DNA of 64,000 nucleotides. It comes from Shewanella electrica. GTDB lineage: Bacteria > Pseudomonadota > Gammaproteobacteria > Enterobacterales > Shewanellaceae. The stretch covers positions 124,001 to 188,000 of the forward strand of contig NZ_JAKOGG010000005.1 in NCBI RefSeq assembly GCF_022321485.1, written 5' to 3'. The notes beneath the pieces are model-generated. The model had not been told where the DNA came from. It saw nothing but the letters and a program-made list of their open reading frames with translations, and did not search any database. The translations under genes and the position numbers were made by a program. How positions within the stretch are numbered: the first letter of the stretch is position 1; the number at the start of each line of letters is the position of its first letter. This document shows, piece by piece, positions 36,428-45,788 of the stretch.

Positions 36428-36675
36428 GATATCAGCTTGGTTAGGCAACGGCGCCACTTAGTTTTGTATCCTTGGGCGCCGCTGCGCTGACCACCGACAA
36501 TCCAATCCTTCCCCCTCTATTAGCAAAAAATCGTCACATCACATCCTCATGCAGCAACTTATAATCAGCCGCATACGCATGACTCGATAGCCAATAACCC
36601 GCAATGTTAGGCATTGCCTTAGTGCACATTTCCGCCTAAGGTGACGCAATATTTTTCAGCGATAGACACTTGGTA

Positions 36676-37026
36676 ATGAATGGATTGATTGCATTAGACC
36701 AGCTCTATTTTCCTCAAGAAGCGATCCACTGGCCAGAACACTGGTGGGTACTTAATGACGACAAAGACCAAGACTTCCGCATGCGGATGCAGCATCTGCT
36801 AAACGGTGAATTGAGTGAGCAACACCCGCTGTGGGGCTTGCAACCCGTCGTGCTCGCCAAAGATGACGATGATCTTGTCGTACATCTTAACGATGGACGT
36901 TATGCGGTTGTGCACATCGTTGGTAGTGGCAAGATTGATCAATACCCGACACGTTTTCCCAGTTGTTATATTTTTGGCAATGTCACAGAGTTACAGCAGT
37001 GGTTGGAAGACCCATTTGGCAGTTAA
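36676..37026 (+). CDS. Hypothetical protein, 116 aa
   Basis: Soluble acidic protein rich in Trp and Asp (HWPEHWWVLNDDKDQDFRMR; LWGLQPVVLAKDDDDLVVHL; FGNVTELQQWLED). The pattern is that of a small mixed alpha/beta protein, possibly of the SMI1/KNR4-like immunity type, but this is only a resemblance. ATG 36676 is chosen over TTG 36670. Monocistronic. Confidence 0.6.
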   Translation: MNGLIALDQLYFPQEAIHWPEHWWVLNDDKDQDFRMRMQHLLNGELSEQHPLWGLQPVVLAKDDDDLVVHLNDGRYAVVHIVGSGKIDQYPTRFPSCYIFGNVTELQQWLEDPFGS

Positions 37027-37108
37027 AACATGTAGGATAAATCAGGTGTCGCTGGCTGTGGTTAGTGAGTCGCGATAGACCAACAGATTAATTTTTAAGG
37101 AGATCATC

Positions 37109-37510
37109 ATGAGTTTGCACGGAAGTTGTTTATGCGGCAGTATTCACTATCAGATTGATGGTGAGTTAGGCGATGCTATGTTTTGCCACTGCCAAAAGTG
37201 TCGCAAAGCCAACGGTTCAGCGTTTGCCTTTAACGCAGCCGTTACGGCTAGTCACTTCAAACTGCTAAGCGGTGCAGATTTGCTCCAAAGTTATGCGTCA
37301 TCCCCCGATGCTCAGCGTTATTTTTGTAAGAACTGCGGCTCACCGCTTTATAGCCAACGTAATTCTGCCCCTGAAATATTGCGCTTACGCCTTGGGACCT
37401 TGGATGATGATGTTGCCGTCAATAAAACCGCCCATATTTTTGTTGGCAGTAAGGCAACATGGGATGACATTCACGACGACCTACCACAATTTGTCGAACG
37501 CCCTGAATAA
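37109..37510 (+). CDS. GFA / CENP-V family protein
   Basis: Small zinc protein of the GFA family, named after the glutathione-dependent formaldehyde-activating enzyme. The metal ligands are clear: GSCLCGSIHY, FCHCQKCRKANG and YFCKNCGSPLY. 133 aa with a strong AAGGAG Shine-Dalgarno. Despite the family name, the activity of most members is untested. No formaldehyde pathway gene is adjacent. Confidence 0.9.
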   Translation: MSLHGSCLCGSIHYQIDGELGDAMFCHCQKCRKANGSAFAFNAAVTASHFKLLSGADLLQSYASSPDAQRYFCKNCGSPLYSQRNSAPEILRLRLGTLDDDVAVNKTAHIFVGSKATWDDIHDDLPQFVERPE

Positions 37511-37564
37511 CATTGCGACGGCGTTACACCTAACCACACGCACGCTCAATTACACCATTTATTT

Positions 37565-38179
37565 ATGCGAAAATTCTTAAATCTTAATAAAACGGATAAT
37601 GCCAAGCTCGCAGCCAAGTTTGGCTTTTTGCTGCGTGGCAACGATGAGTGCAGCAAAGAGGATTGTTGCTGGGCAGCCATCACCATCTTTGACCATTGGT
37701 TACATCAAAGCCATTCCTTCCACCGCATCAAAGAAGCCTCAGCGGCGCAGCAAAGCCAATGGACCGACACCATCAAGCAATTTTTACGAGCATTGGTACA
37801 GATAGAAGCCCCACTCAAATATCGCTTTAAAGGGCGCCACAGCAAGCAACATTTGCAGTTTGCGCGCTATGTTGGCAATCAAGATATCAGCAATCACTTA
37901 GCCAACCAGTTTGACGATATTTACTACCCGAATGTGGTGTTTGAGCAACTGGGGGTTGAGCTGTGGTTTGAAGACTATTGGACGTTGCACTTTAAATACA
38001 AAAACCAGCATGATTGCCTACCGTTGCTGCAACTCGCCACTGAGATGGGGCTATATATTTTACCGGTAAGCTGTGCTGACAACCTCAACGACTATCCGCA
38101 GCTGTCACAGTTTATGCGCGACCACGGGCTAGCTAAATCACTGTACCGCCCAGTGCATGCGCCCACCGATATCGAATAA
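37565..38179 (+). CDS. Hypothetical protein, 204 aa
   Basis: Soluble, Trp/His/Phe-rich protein with no signal peptide (RKFLNLNKTDNAKLAAKFGF; CSKEDCCWAAITIFDHWLH; QLGVELWFEDYWTLHFKYK). No family recognised. It starts 54 bp after the GFA gene and ends 46 bp before the GNAT gene on the same strand, so it may be cotranscribed with either. Confidence 0.65.
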   Translation: MRKFLNLNKTDNAKLAAKFGFLLRGNDECSKEDCCWAAITIFDHWLHQSHSFHRIKEASAAQQSQWTDTIKQFLRALVQIEAPLKYRFKGRHSKQHLQFARYVGNQDISNHLANQFDDIYYPNVVFEQLGVELWFEDYWTLHFKYKNQHDCLPLLQLATEMGLYILPVSCADNLNDYPQLSQFMRDHGLAKSLYRPVHAPTDIE

Positions 38180-38225
38180 CTGAGATTCAACATTAACGAA
38201 TTAATCATCAGCAGTAGGAAACAGC

Positions 38226-38708
38226 ATGAGCAATCTAGTGATACGCGCAGCGCAAATAGAAGATGCGGCAACAATTCTTAAGTTTATCATTGAGTTGGCT
38301 AGCTACGAAAAAGCCGCACATGAAGTAACCACCAACATAGCTGCCATTGAACGCAGTTTGTTTTCGCCTGAAGCCACCGCCTATGCTTTGCTGTGCGAAG
38401 TTGATGGTCAAGCCATTGGTTTTGCCGTCTACTTCTTCAACTACTCAACTTGGTTAGGCAAAAATGGCCTCTATCTGGAAGATCTCTATATCGCACCAGA
38501 ACACCGAGGCAGCGGTGCCGGTAAAGCCATTCTAAAATATTTGGCAAAATTGGCTGTCGCCAACAATTGCGGTCGGGTTGAATGGGCCGTACTGAATTGG
38601 AATCAACCCGCCATCGACTTCTATCAAGCCATTGGCGCCAAACCGCAAGATGAGTGGACAACTTACCGCCTGACAGGCGAAGCATTAAGTAAATTTGCCG
38701 CCGACTAG
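38226..38708 (+). CDS. GNAT family N-acetyltransferase (SSAT-like)
   Basis: 160 aa GCN5-type acetyltransferase. Acetyl-CoA motif A reads LYLEDLYIAPEHRGSGAGKAIL, and motif B contains RVEWAVLNWNQPAIDFYQAIGA. The ASYEKAAHEV region and LEDLYI resemble diamine/spermidine acetyltransferases and L-amino-acid acetyltransferases of that branch. The substrate is not determined. AGGAAACAGC precedes the ATG. Confidence 0.88.
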   Translation: MSNLVIRAAQIEDAATILKFIIELASYEKAAHEVTTNIAAIERSLFSPEATAYALLCEVDGQAIGFAVYFFNYSTWLGKNGLYLEDLYIAPEHRGSGAGKAILKYLAKLAVANNCGRVEWAVLNWNQPAIDFYQAIGAKPQDEWTTYRLTGEALSKFAAD

Positions 38709-38759
38709 CGGCTGCTTATCTATATATAATGTTTATTTTTTGTTCAGATTAAATACGTC

Positions 38760-38897
38760 ATGAACGAGGCGCGGTCTACGACGCTTAGTCAACTAAGCAA
38801 GCTGGACGCGACAAAGTTTAGGAGCCGTTTAAATGGCCCCTTCGGGCAGCGGCAACACAACCAGCAAAGAGACACAGCCCCTAGCGGCGATGAGTAA
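38760..38897 (+). CDS. Doubtful small ORF, 45 aa
   Basis: ATG 38760 encodes a basic, Gln/Arg-rich peptide (MNEARSTTLSQLSKLDATKF...) ending three bases before the next gene. No Shine-Dalgarno and no recognised family. Tight spacing is the only support. Confidence 0.2.
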   Translation: MNEARSTTLSQLSKLDATKFRSRLNGPFGQRQHNQQRDTAPSGDE

Positions 38898-38900
38898 ACG

Positions 38901-39287
38901 ATGACGACAGTGACAAACAAACTGAACAGCATCCTTGACCGCCATAGCGACAGCTTAGTTTGCGCGGCGGTGATTGATGCCGAGGGCGAAGTTTCCAACA
39001 AAACTGGCGATTTCAGCATGCTAGAACATCAAGGTTTAGTGAGTGCAGTGCTCGGCCCTTACGGCTCCCCACTCGCCCACTTTGATGAAGCTACCAAATA
39101 TCAAAATGACCGCAAGATGCTGCCACGTTCGCTCGCACAAGGCCAACAATTTGCGCTCATTGATAAACCGTGTGACCAATATGCCGTGGTGGTATTTGGT
39201 AAGAAACACACCAGCTTTGTACAGCACATTGCCAACTGCCACAAAATTGGCGACACCATACTCGCACTCTTTAGCAAGCCAAACTGA
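38901..39287 (+). CDS. Hypothetical protein, roadblock/LC7-like
   Basis: 128 aa. The pattern of an N-terminal helix, DSLVCAAVIDAEGEV, a central helix, QGQQFALIDKPCDQYAVVVFGKKH and a final helix resembles roadblock/LC7 or GAF-like profiles of small GTPase partners. This is a fold impression only; no GTPase gene was found beside it. No signal peptide. Confidence 0.6.
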   Translation: MTTVTNKLNSILDRHSDSLVCAAVIDAEGEVSNKTGDFSMLEHQGLVSAVLGPYGSPLAHFDEATKYQNDRKMLPRSLAQGQQFALIDKPCDQYAVVVFGKKHTSFVQHIANCHKIGDTILALFSKPN

Positions 39288-39348
39288 ATTCCCCAGCCTC
39301 CTATCACGCGAGGCTCGCTTAGCAAGCACCGAAAGTTTAAGGATGAAT

Positions 39349-39549
39349 ATGTTTAACTCAACCAATGCGATGCAAACCTTCTGGACTAGCGCCATCCTTA
39401 TGAGTGCCGCCTACCTGTTTTGGGGTTGGGACGGCCAAACCTCACCCGCGTTTCCAGTATTGCAGATCATTTTAGGTGCCGTTGGCGTTGCTAGAGAGCG
39501 CTATCTATCTCGTGCCGAGCGGGAAGTCCCCAACGACGCCGATATCTAG
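39349..39549 (+). CDS. Small single-TM membrane protein
   Basis: 66 aa. A hydrophobic stretch (TFWTSAILMSAAYLFWGW) and a second weaker one (AFPVLQIILGAVGVARE) precede a charged tail. AAGG at 39338 favours ATG 39349 (seven bases away) over ATG 39343. No family recognised. Confidence 0.5.
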   Translation: MFNSTNAMQTFWTSAILMSAAYLFWGWDGQTSPAFPVLQIILGAVGVARERYLSRAEREVPNDADI

Positions 39550-39684
39550 GCAAAACAGCCTCAGATCTAACAGGCAATCAACTGCGCTTCTACCTAGCTC
39601 ACAAACTGCACCGTTTTCTGGCATATCCCAAAAAAATGGGACTATGCTTTATCACATGTTTAAAGCAACTGTGAGCGGGTAACA

Positions 39685-40959
39685 ATGGACGATACCACCG
39701 ATCTCCATATTGATTTACGGCAGATGATTTTGGCAATTGAAACTGCGGTTTCATTAGTAGGGATGAACGATACCAATCACGGAAAGCGAGTGGGTTACAT
39801 CGCCAGTCAACTCGGCCATGAACTAGGGTTTAGCGAGCTGGATATTCAGTATGCGTTTGACTTGGGGCTACTGCATGATTGCGGCGTATCTACCGAGCAG
39901 ATGCACAGTAACTTAGTCAATCAATTTGACTGGACCGACGCGCAGTTGCACTGTGATATTGGCTATAAGCTGCTAAATTCATTCGCGCCACTTGCCAAAT
40001 TTGCGACACCAATCCGTTATCACCACACGCCTTGGCAGCAGTTGCAGCAGATGGAGATCAGCCCGCATGATGCCTGTATGGCGAATCTCATTTTCCTCTC
40101 TGATCGCATTGATGTGATGGGTGCCAGCCATTACGGCAAAGACATCCTGTTAGCGCGGCAAGATATTCGTCAATCCATCTGCCAACATGCGCCACATTAC
40201 TTTTCACCAGAGTTAGTCGCGGCCTTTGTCACTATTGAGCAGCACGAGGCGTTTTGGATTGCATTAGAAAACCGCCATGTGACACGCTATACATGGGATA
40301 TGAGCAACATTGCCAGCCCGCAACAATTGACCTTGCCGCAGATAAAGCAGCTATCACTTATTTTGTCTTACATCGTTGATCAAAAAAGCCCATTTACCGC
40401 GCAGCACTCGCTCCTCGTCGCTGATTTAGCCAAGTTTATTGCTAAATGCTACGGTCTGTTTGATGAACAATGCGACAAAGTCGAAATAGCCGCGTTGCTA
40501 CATGATCTCGGCAAACTGCATACGCCAGATGACATTTTGGAAAAGCCCGGCCCACTTAACAGTGTGGAGCGCGCCATCATGAACCAACACAGCTATGAAA
40601 CCTATGAGATTTTACGCCACATCAAAGGGCTAGAAGATATCGCCCGCTGGGCAGCGTTCCACCATGAAGGGATTAATGGCGCGGGCTATCCATTCCATCC
40701 TAATCAACGGGATTTCAGCATAGAGTCACGCATTATTGCGGTGGCCGACGTGTTTCAGGCGTTAGTGCAAGATCGGCCTTATCGTGACGGCATGCCGCTG
40801 GAGCAAGTGTTGCAGATCCTTGACCAAGACGTCACCAAAGGCAAACTGGATGGCGAAATTGTGCAGTTACTGCATCGTCTAGCAAATGACTGTTTCAGTA
40901 TTGCCAAAGGTTTAGTCGCCAGCGACAACAATTTACGCATGCATCAACTTACCGCTTAA
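39685..40959 (+). CDS. Tandem HD-domain protein with HD-GYP c-di-GMP phosphodiesterase
   Basis: 424 aa, soluble. The first HD-like module (residues ~25-150) has LLHDCGV and RYHHTP but no GYP motif. The second (~240-400) is a typical HD-GYP: QHSLLVADLA, LLHDLGKLHTPDDIL, HHEGINGAGYP and DVFQAL, with all metal ligands readable, so it should hydrolyse c-di-GMP. The duplicated HD arrangement resembles proteins annotated as HD domain response-regulator outputs lacking a receiver. It is followed, after the NADAR gene, by a diguanylate cyclase. Confidence 0.9.
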   Translation: MDDTTDLHIDLRQMILAIETAVSLVGMNDTNHGKRVGYIASQLGHELGFSELDIQYAFDLGLLHDCGVSTEQMHSNLVNQFDWTDAQLHCDIGYKLLNSFAPLAKFATPIRYHHTPWQQLQQMEISPHDACMANLIFLSDRIDVMGASHYGKDILLARQDIRQSICQHAPHYFSPELVAAFVTIEQHEAFWIALENRHVTRYTWDMSNIASPQQLTLPQIKQLSLILSYIVDQKSPFTAQHSLLVADLAKFIAKCYGLFDEQCDKVEIAALLHDLGKLHTPDDILEKPGPLNSVERAIMNQHSYETYEILRHIKGLEDIARWAAFHHEGINGAGYPFHPNQRDFSIESRIIAVADVFQALVQDRPYRDGMPLEQVLQILDQDVTKGKLDGEIVQLLHRLANDCFSIAKGLVASDNNLRMHQLTA

Positions 40960-41128
40960 AATAATATGTCACAGAGACATATATAATGTGTTACTATGGC
41001 GTTTTACGCGAGTCTGCGCTGGTATTTACGGCAGGCTCGCTGCTTTTAACATGCCTAATCGCAAATGGAATTTGCCCGCACAAGCTACCGTATCCACACT
41101 GCGATTGCCGTTAACGAGAGAGGATCTG

Positions 41129-41677
41129 ATGTCGATAACGTCAAACCAACAACTTATTGATTATATGGCCGTAAACCCGGTCAAATTTATTCTATTCTGG
41201 GGTCATCAACCGGCTAAGTCTGGCGTCAGCAAAACCTGTTTTAGCCAATGGTATGAAGCGGCATTCACCGACGGCGAACATCAGTTTGCGACCGCAGAAC
41301 ACTACATGATGTACCACAAGGCGATGTTGTTCGATGATATTGACACCGCCAAACAGATTCTTGCCTGCCGTCATCCCAATGAAGCCAAACAATGGGGCCG
41401 CAAAGTGCGCCATTTTGATGAGGCAAAGTGGAATGCGGCGCGGTTTGATATCGTGGTACAAGGCAACCTGCTGAAGTTTGCTCAACAGCCAAAGTTACAA
41501 GATTTTCTGCTACAAACGGGCGACCGTATTCTGGTAGAAGCCAGCCCAGTCGACAATATCTGGGGCATCGGCTTAGCTGCGGATGATGAACATAGCCAGC
41601 AGCCACAACACTGGCGTGGCCTTAATCTGCTCGGTTATGCACTTATGGTGGTGCGAGAACGGCTGCAAGCGCAATAG
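41129..41677 (+). CDS. NADAR family protein (YbiA/RibX-like N-glycosidase)
   Basis: 182 aa. Family blocks FILFWGH, FSQWYEAAF, FATAEHYMMYHKAMLFDD, WGRKVRHFDEAKWNAARFDIV and ILVEASPVDNIWGIGLAADD are present. YbiA-type members hydrolyse damaged riboflavin-pathway intermediates, and other NADAR proteins remove ADP-ribose from nucleic acid or occur near NAD-linked defence systems. ATG 41129 follows GAGAGAGGA; upstream in-frame starts are not needed. Confidence 0.9.
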   Translation: MSITSNQQLIDYMAVNPVKFILFWGHQPAKSGVSKTCFSQWYEAAFTDGEHQFATAEHYMMYHKAMLFDDIDTAKQILACRHPNEAKQWGRKVRHFDEAKWNAARFDIVVQGNLLKFAQQPKLQDFLLQTGDRILVEASPVDNIWGIGLAADDEHSQQPQHWRGLNLLGYALMVVRERLQAQ

Positions 41678-41949
41678 TCGTCAAATCGAAATATCCGTTA
41701 ACTATGCCAAGCCCCTAGCATAGTTGACGGCATCTCAGTTTGGCTCAGTGCTCAACCACACCAATATAGACTTCCCCACTACAACAAGTAGTTACCGCAT
41801 CGCAAAGATTGCTACAGCGATTTTACTTTTACCCGCATATCCGATTAAAGTTGCTTCAGTTCATGGTCGCTTTAATAACAACGACCCGCACCTGTTTTTA
41901 AAAAAGCCTGCTGATGTACCACCCAGTTGGCAGAACGTTGGTTAACTGG

Positions 41950-43173
41950 ATGACGCGACAAAATATACTAGTTCAGACACTCCCCGCTTTTTTATTACTA
42001 CTCCTTGCCAGCATTGCCGCAATGTTTCAGGACAAGCTGCAAGCACAATGGATTACGCCATTAGTGTGGGCGCCATATATTTTAGTGGTGATTGGCGCAG
42101 CATTGGCGCTGCAATTTGCCAAACGGCAGTTGCTGCTAAGCGTGCTGCTAACGCTGATTAACTACCTACTCATTCGTCATTATCTACAAGCACCGATAGA
42201 TCAACCGCTGGTGCGCTATGTGTATACCCTGCTGGTCATCGGTTTACCCTTGATAATGTTACTCAACCAAGGCTTAACTGAACGGGGATTAAGCCATACC
42301 AATGCCACCGCGCTTTACGGACTGGCGATAATCGTGTTCGGCCTATCAACGTCGTTTTATATCCTCAATGCCGCATATTGGGTCAATCTGTTAGATAGCT
42401 ATTTTGCACCGCGCAGCTATGACCTGTTCGTGATCAGCAGTAATGGCCTAATCTGCTCCTTGCTGATACTCACGCTGAGTTTAGCGCTCTATCTATGGCA
42501 GCGAACCAGTATTCAAGCGGGGCTGTTTTTTGTCATGCTGGCCAATTTAGTGCCGCTGTACTGCTTAGATGTGCCGTATATCTCCAGTATTTTCTGTACG
42601 GCTGCTATTCTCATCGCCTTAGCCACCGGCATAAAAACCTCACACGATTTAGCCTATCGCGATCCACTCACCGGCCTAAATGGCCGCCGTAAACTATTTG
42701 AACGCCTTGCGGGACTATCACGCCCTTATGCCTTAGCCATGCTGGATATCGACCACTTTAAAAAGTTTAACGATACCTATGGTCACGATGTGGGTGACGA
42801 TGTGCTGGCGATGGTGGCGAGTAAAATCGCCGAAGTGCGCGGCGGTGGCGAAGTTTTCCGCTATGGCGGCGAAGAATTCACGCTTATTTTTAGTGCGTTA
42901 AACAAGCAAGATGCCAAAGCCTATCTCGATGAAGTGCGCGAGTTAATTGCATCAACGCCGTTTGTGGTGCGCGATCGCAGTAAACGCAAAACCTCGTCTG
43001 CACAGCGGCGCAGTAACAGCAAACAAGCACATAAAAAAGTGCAGATTACTGTCAGTATCGGTGTAGCGGAATACGGCGCCGAGCAAACGAAAGCAGAACA
43101 GATTATTAAAGCCGCTGATAAAGCGCTGTACCGCGCCAAAGAACAGGGCAGAAACTGCGTTATCGTCGGCTAA
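41950..43173 (+). CDS. Membrane-anchored diguanylate cyclase
   Basis: 407 aa. Six or seven hydrophobic helices fill residues ~10-210, followed by a GGDEF domain with an active RYGGEEF site and the upstream DIDHFKKFNDTYGHDVGDDVL block. The I-site position reads RGGG rather than RxxD, so product inhibition may be absent. Between the GGEEF site and the C-terminus is a basic insert (RDRSKRKTSSAQRRSNSKQ). ATG 41950 is chosen; the Shine-Dalgarno is weak. Confidence 0.88.
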   Translation: MTRQNILVQTLPAFLLLLLASIAAMFQDKLQAQWITPLVWAPYILVVIGAALALQFAKRQLLLSVLLTLINYLLIRHYLQAPIDQPLVRYVYTLLVIGLPLIMLLNQGLTERGLSHTNATALYGLAIIVFGLSTSFYILNAAYWVNLLDSYFAPRSYDLFVISSNGLICSLLILTLSLALYLWQRTSIQAGLFFVMLANLVPLYCLDVPYISSIFCTAAILIALATGIKTSHDLAYRDPLTGLNGRRKLFERLAGLSRPYALAMLDIDHFKKFNDTYGHDVGDDVLAMVASKIAEVRGGGEVFRYGGEEFTLIFSALNKQDAKAYLDEVRELIASTPFVVRDRSKRKTSSAQRRSNSKQAHKKVQITVSIGVAEYGAEQTKAEQIIKAADKALYRAKEQGRNCVIVG

Positions 43174-43292
43174 GTTTGATGTTAAGCTATTGTCTCTTGT
43201 CGAATTTACTCACTTGTTAGCCGCAACGCGCCACTGAGCAGCGTATCGCGCTAACACACTCAGTGATTTCGCCGTTGGCGATGGAGGTTGAT

Positions 43293-44951
43293 GTGTATAG
43301 CGAGCAGTTGCAGATGCTACTGGCGGTGCTGGAACGCGCCGCATTAATGTTAATGGCGTTGTTTTTTCTAACCAGAACCAGTCACTTCCAACGTATTTTT
43401 CAAAATCAAAATCGCCATCCGTTCGAGTTAGCGGTTATCTCGTTGATGTTCATCCTGTTCGCCGTATTTAGTACCTATACCGGTATCGATGTAGAAGGTT
43501 CGCTGGTGAACGTGCGCATCATCGCCATTGTCGCCGGTGGTTTGCTGTTTGGCCCCGCCGTGGGCATCCCTGCGGGAATCGTCTCTGGCGTCCACCGTTA
43601 TTTGATTGATATTGATGGGCCAACCTCCATCCCCTGCTTAATCACCAGTGTGATCGCCGGTTTACTGTCAACTTGGATGTACTTTCGCTGTCGCCGCGAA
43701 CGCTTGTGGATTTGGGGCATCGCCTGCGGCATGTTGTGTGAAATGCTCACCATGTTATTGATTGTATTGATGGCCGATAACCGCCAGCTCGGCTGGGAAA
43801 TTGTCGAAGCGATCGCCTTCCCGATGATTATCGGCACCATCAGCATCGGCCTTATCGTCCAGTTAGTACAAAGCCTAGATAATGAAAACGACCGCATTGC
43901 CGGTCAGCAAGCCAAACTAGCACTGGATATCGCCAATAAAACCCTACCCTACTTCCGCGAAAACAGCCGCAGCGCACTCAGCAGTGTATGCAATGTTATT
44001 CGTGAGCATATTCAGGCTGATGCCGTAGCCTTTACCGATACCGACAACGTGTTAGCCTATGTTGGTCACGCCGAAGCGGATTATTGGCAACACTATCGCG
44101 GTATGAGCAGCGTTACCCGCAAAGTGGTGGAAACTGGAGAGGTGATTATCAGCAACCGCATCGACTACGCCGATTTTCATTCGCTGCTGATCATTCCGCT
44201 GCATGAAAACAACAAGATCATCGGCACCCTGAAAATCTACTACATCCACCAGAATCGTATTACCGACTCTTTGAAAGAGATGGCGATTGGTCTGTCACAC
44301 GTGATCTCTACTCAGATTGGCGTATCGCGCATCGACAACTTGCGCCAGATGGCCGCCAAAGCGGAATTCTCAGCGTTGCAGAACAAAATCAATCCGCACT
44401 TTTTGTTTAATAGCCTCAACGCCATTTCTTCGCTGATCCGGCTACGCCCCGATGAAGCCCGCCAGCTGATTTCCAATCTGGCCGACTTTCTACGCTACAA
44501 CCTCAAGCGCAATGAAGAGCTGATCGACATCCACGAAGAACTGACGCAAGTGCGCGATTATGTTGCCATTGAAAAAGCCCGCTTTGGTCATAAACTGACG
44601 GTGAATTTTGATGTGGATGATGTGCACCCGAAAGTGCCAGCACTGCTGCTGCAACCGTTAGTCGAGAATGCCATCTTACACGGTATTCAACCGCTCAAAG
44701 GGCCCGGCGAAGTTAACATTGCCGTTAAGCAGCAAACCGATGGCAGCATCGACATTAGCGTCACCGACACGGGTACCGGCATCGACAAACAGGTGATTGA
44801 TAGCCTCTACAACGACCAAGTGCCGAGCGACCACATCGGCCTGATGAACGTGCATGAACGGGTAAAATTGGTCTACGGTCACGGCCTCAATATTGAGCGG
44901 CTCGAACCCGGCACAAGGGTGTCATTTACTATCGCACAGGATAAAGCATGA
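43293..44951 (+). CDS. LytS-type sensor histidine kinase (YpdA/BtsS-like)
   Basis: Sensor with an N-terminal 5TM-5TMR_LYT membrane domain (includes GGLLFGPAVGIPAGIVSGVHRY), a GAF-like segment (about residues 220-350), a HisKA-type block with phospho-His in INPHFLFNSLNAISS, and an ATPase domain (VENAILHG; DTGTGI). In E. coli, YpdA and BtsS sense extracellular pyruvate; the ligand here is inferred. GTG 43293 is placed five bases after GGAGG; ATG 43281 is the alternative. The stop overlaps the regulator ATG (ATGA). Confidence 0.92.
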   Translation: MYSEQLQMLLAVLERAALMLMALFFLTRTSHFQRIFQNQNRHPFELAVISLMFILFAVFSTYTGIDVEGSLVNVRIIAIVAGGLLFGPAVGIPAGIVSGVHRYLIDIDGPTSIPCLITSVIAGLLSTWMYFRCRRERLWIWGIACGMLCEMLTMLLIVLMADNRQLGWEIVEAIAFPMIIGTISIGLIVQLVQSLDNENDRIAGQQAKLALDIANKTLPYFRENSRSALSSVCNVIREHIQADAVAFTDTDNVLAYVGHAEADYWQHYRGMSSVTRKVVETGEVIISNRIDYADFHSLLIIPLHENNKIIGTLKIYYIHQNRITDSLKEMAIGLSHVISTQIGVSRIDNLRQMAAKAEFSALQNKINPHFLFNSLNAISSLIRLRPDEARQLISNLADFLRYNLKRNEELIDIHEELTQVRDYVAIEKARFGHKLTVNFDVDDVHPKVPALLLQPLVENAILHGIQPLKGPGEVNIAVKQQTDGSIDISVTDTGTGIDKQVIDSLYNDQVPSDHIGLMNVHERVKLVYGHGLNIERLEPGTRVSFTIAQDKA

Positions 44952-45709
44952 CCATGAAAGCGATTATTGTGGAAGATGAACCTCTAGCGATGGAGGAACT
45001 GCTGTACATCATTCAAAAGCACAGTCAGCTTGATGTGGTAGAAACCTTTGAAGATGGTCTCGATGCCTTCAAATACCTGCAAACGCAGCAAGTCGATGTG
45101 GTGTTTCTCGATATCAATGTGCCCTCAATCGACGGCATGTTGTTGGCGCGCAATATCCATCAATTTGCGGTGAAACCGCGCGTAGTATTTACTACCGCGC
45201 ATAAAGACTTTGCCGCCGAAGCCTTTGAAATTGAAGCGTTTGATTACATCCTCAAACCCTTTAATGAACAACGTATCAAAGGTGTACTCAGCAAGCTAGA
45301 AGCACTCTCAGCTCCAGCACCAGCAAGTCCTGCAACCGAGCCAACGCCTGCCGCACCCAAAGCGCCCACCAGCAGCAGTAACCCAAAGGTGAATCTCACC
45401 AAGGGCGAACGCATCTTTGTTACCGATGTCAGCGCCATTTACTACGTCGCGGCCGATGAAAAGCTAACGCACGTCTACACCAAAGACGACGAGTTTGTAC
45501 TCAATATGACCATCAGCGAATTTATCGACAAGTTACCCGAAGAGCAGTTCTTCCGTAGCCACCGATCCTACTGCATCAACTTAAATAAAGTGCAAGAGAT
45601 CATCCCGTGGTACAACAGCACCTATCTGGTAAAACTGTTTGATGTTGATACGCAAATTCCGGTCAGCCGTAGCCGCATTAAAGCGTTTAGAGAGTTGATG
45701 CAGTTATAA
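44948..45709 (+). CDS. LytTR family response regulator (YpdB/BtsR-like)
   Basis: 253 aa. The receiver domain has EDEP and the phospho-Asp in DVVFLDINVPSIDG, then a Pro/Ala-rich linker (about 120-145) and a LytTR DNA-binding domain (ERIFVTDVSAIYYVAADEKLTHVY; FRSHRSYCINLNKV; PVSRSRIKAFRELM). It is translationally coupled to the kinase. Its probable target is the MFS transporter gene beyond the cassette array, whose promoter holds a YpdB-like direct repeat. Confidence 0.94.
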   Translation: MTMKAIIVEDEPLAMEELLYIIQKHSQLDVVETFEDGLDAFKYLQTQQVDVVFLDINVPSIDGMLLARNIHQFAVKPRVVFTTAHKDFAAEAFEIEAFDYILKPFNEQRIKGVLSKLEALSAPAPASPATEPTPAAPKAPTSSSNPKVNLTKGERIFVTDVSAIYYVAADEKLTHVYTKDDEFVLNMTISEFIDKLPEEQFFRSHRSYCINLNKVQEIIPWYNSTYLVKLFDVDTQIPVSRSRIKAFRELMQL

Positions 45710-45724
45710 CACTCTGCATTGAGT

Positions 45725-45788
45725 AAAAGTGAGATTAGGAAATTAGCTGTACTCGCTACCAGCATTAGATGCTAATAAGCTCACTTTT
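45725..45788. repeat. Inverted repeat downstream of the LytTR gene
   Basis: Arms AAAAGTGAG/CTCACTTTT (9 bp) lie 46 bp apart with a smaller GCATTAGATGC palindrome inside, 15 bp after the stop. A T-rich end on the + strand would allow transcription to end before the cassettes. Confidence 0.45.

Noticed and set aside
36428-36675. GTTAGGC occurrences and a CGGCGCC/GGCGCCG hairpin considered as an attC site
   Set aside because: The termini are not placed at palindrome ends and no matching partner terminus is found. At most a weak terminator.
41724-41945. 73-codon frame before the membrane diguanylate cyclase
   Set aside because: No ribosome-binding site and no protein-like pattern. It overlaps the likely promoter and leader of the next gene.
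43200-43260. GTTAGC...GCTAAC pair upstream of the LytS gene considered as attC
   Set aside because: The core sequences face the wrong way for an attC and the inner arms do not pair.
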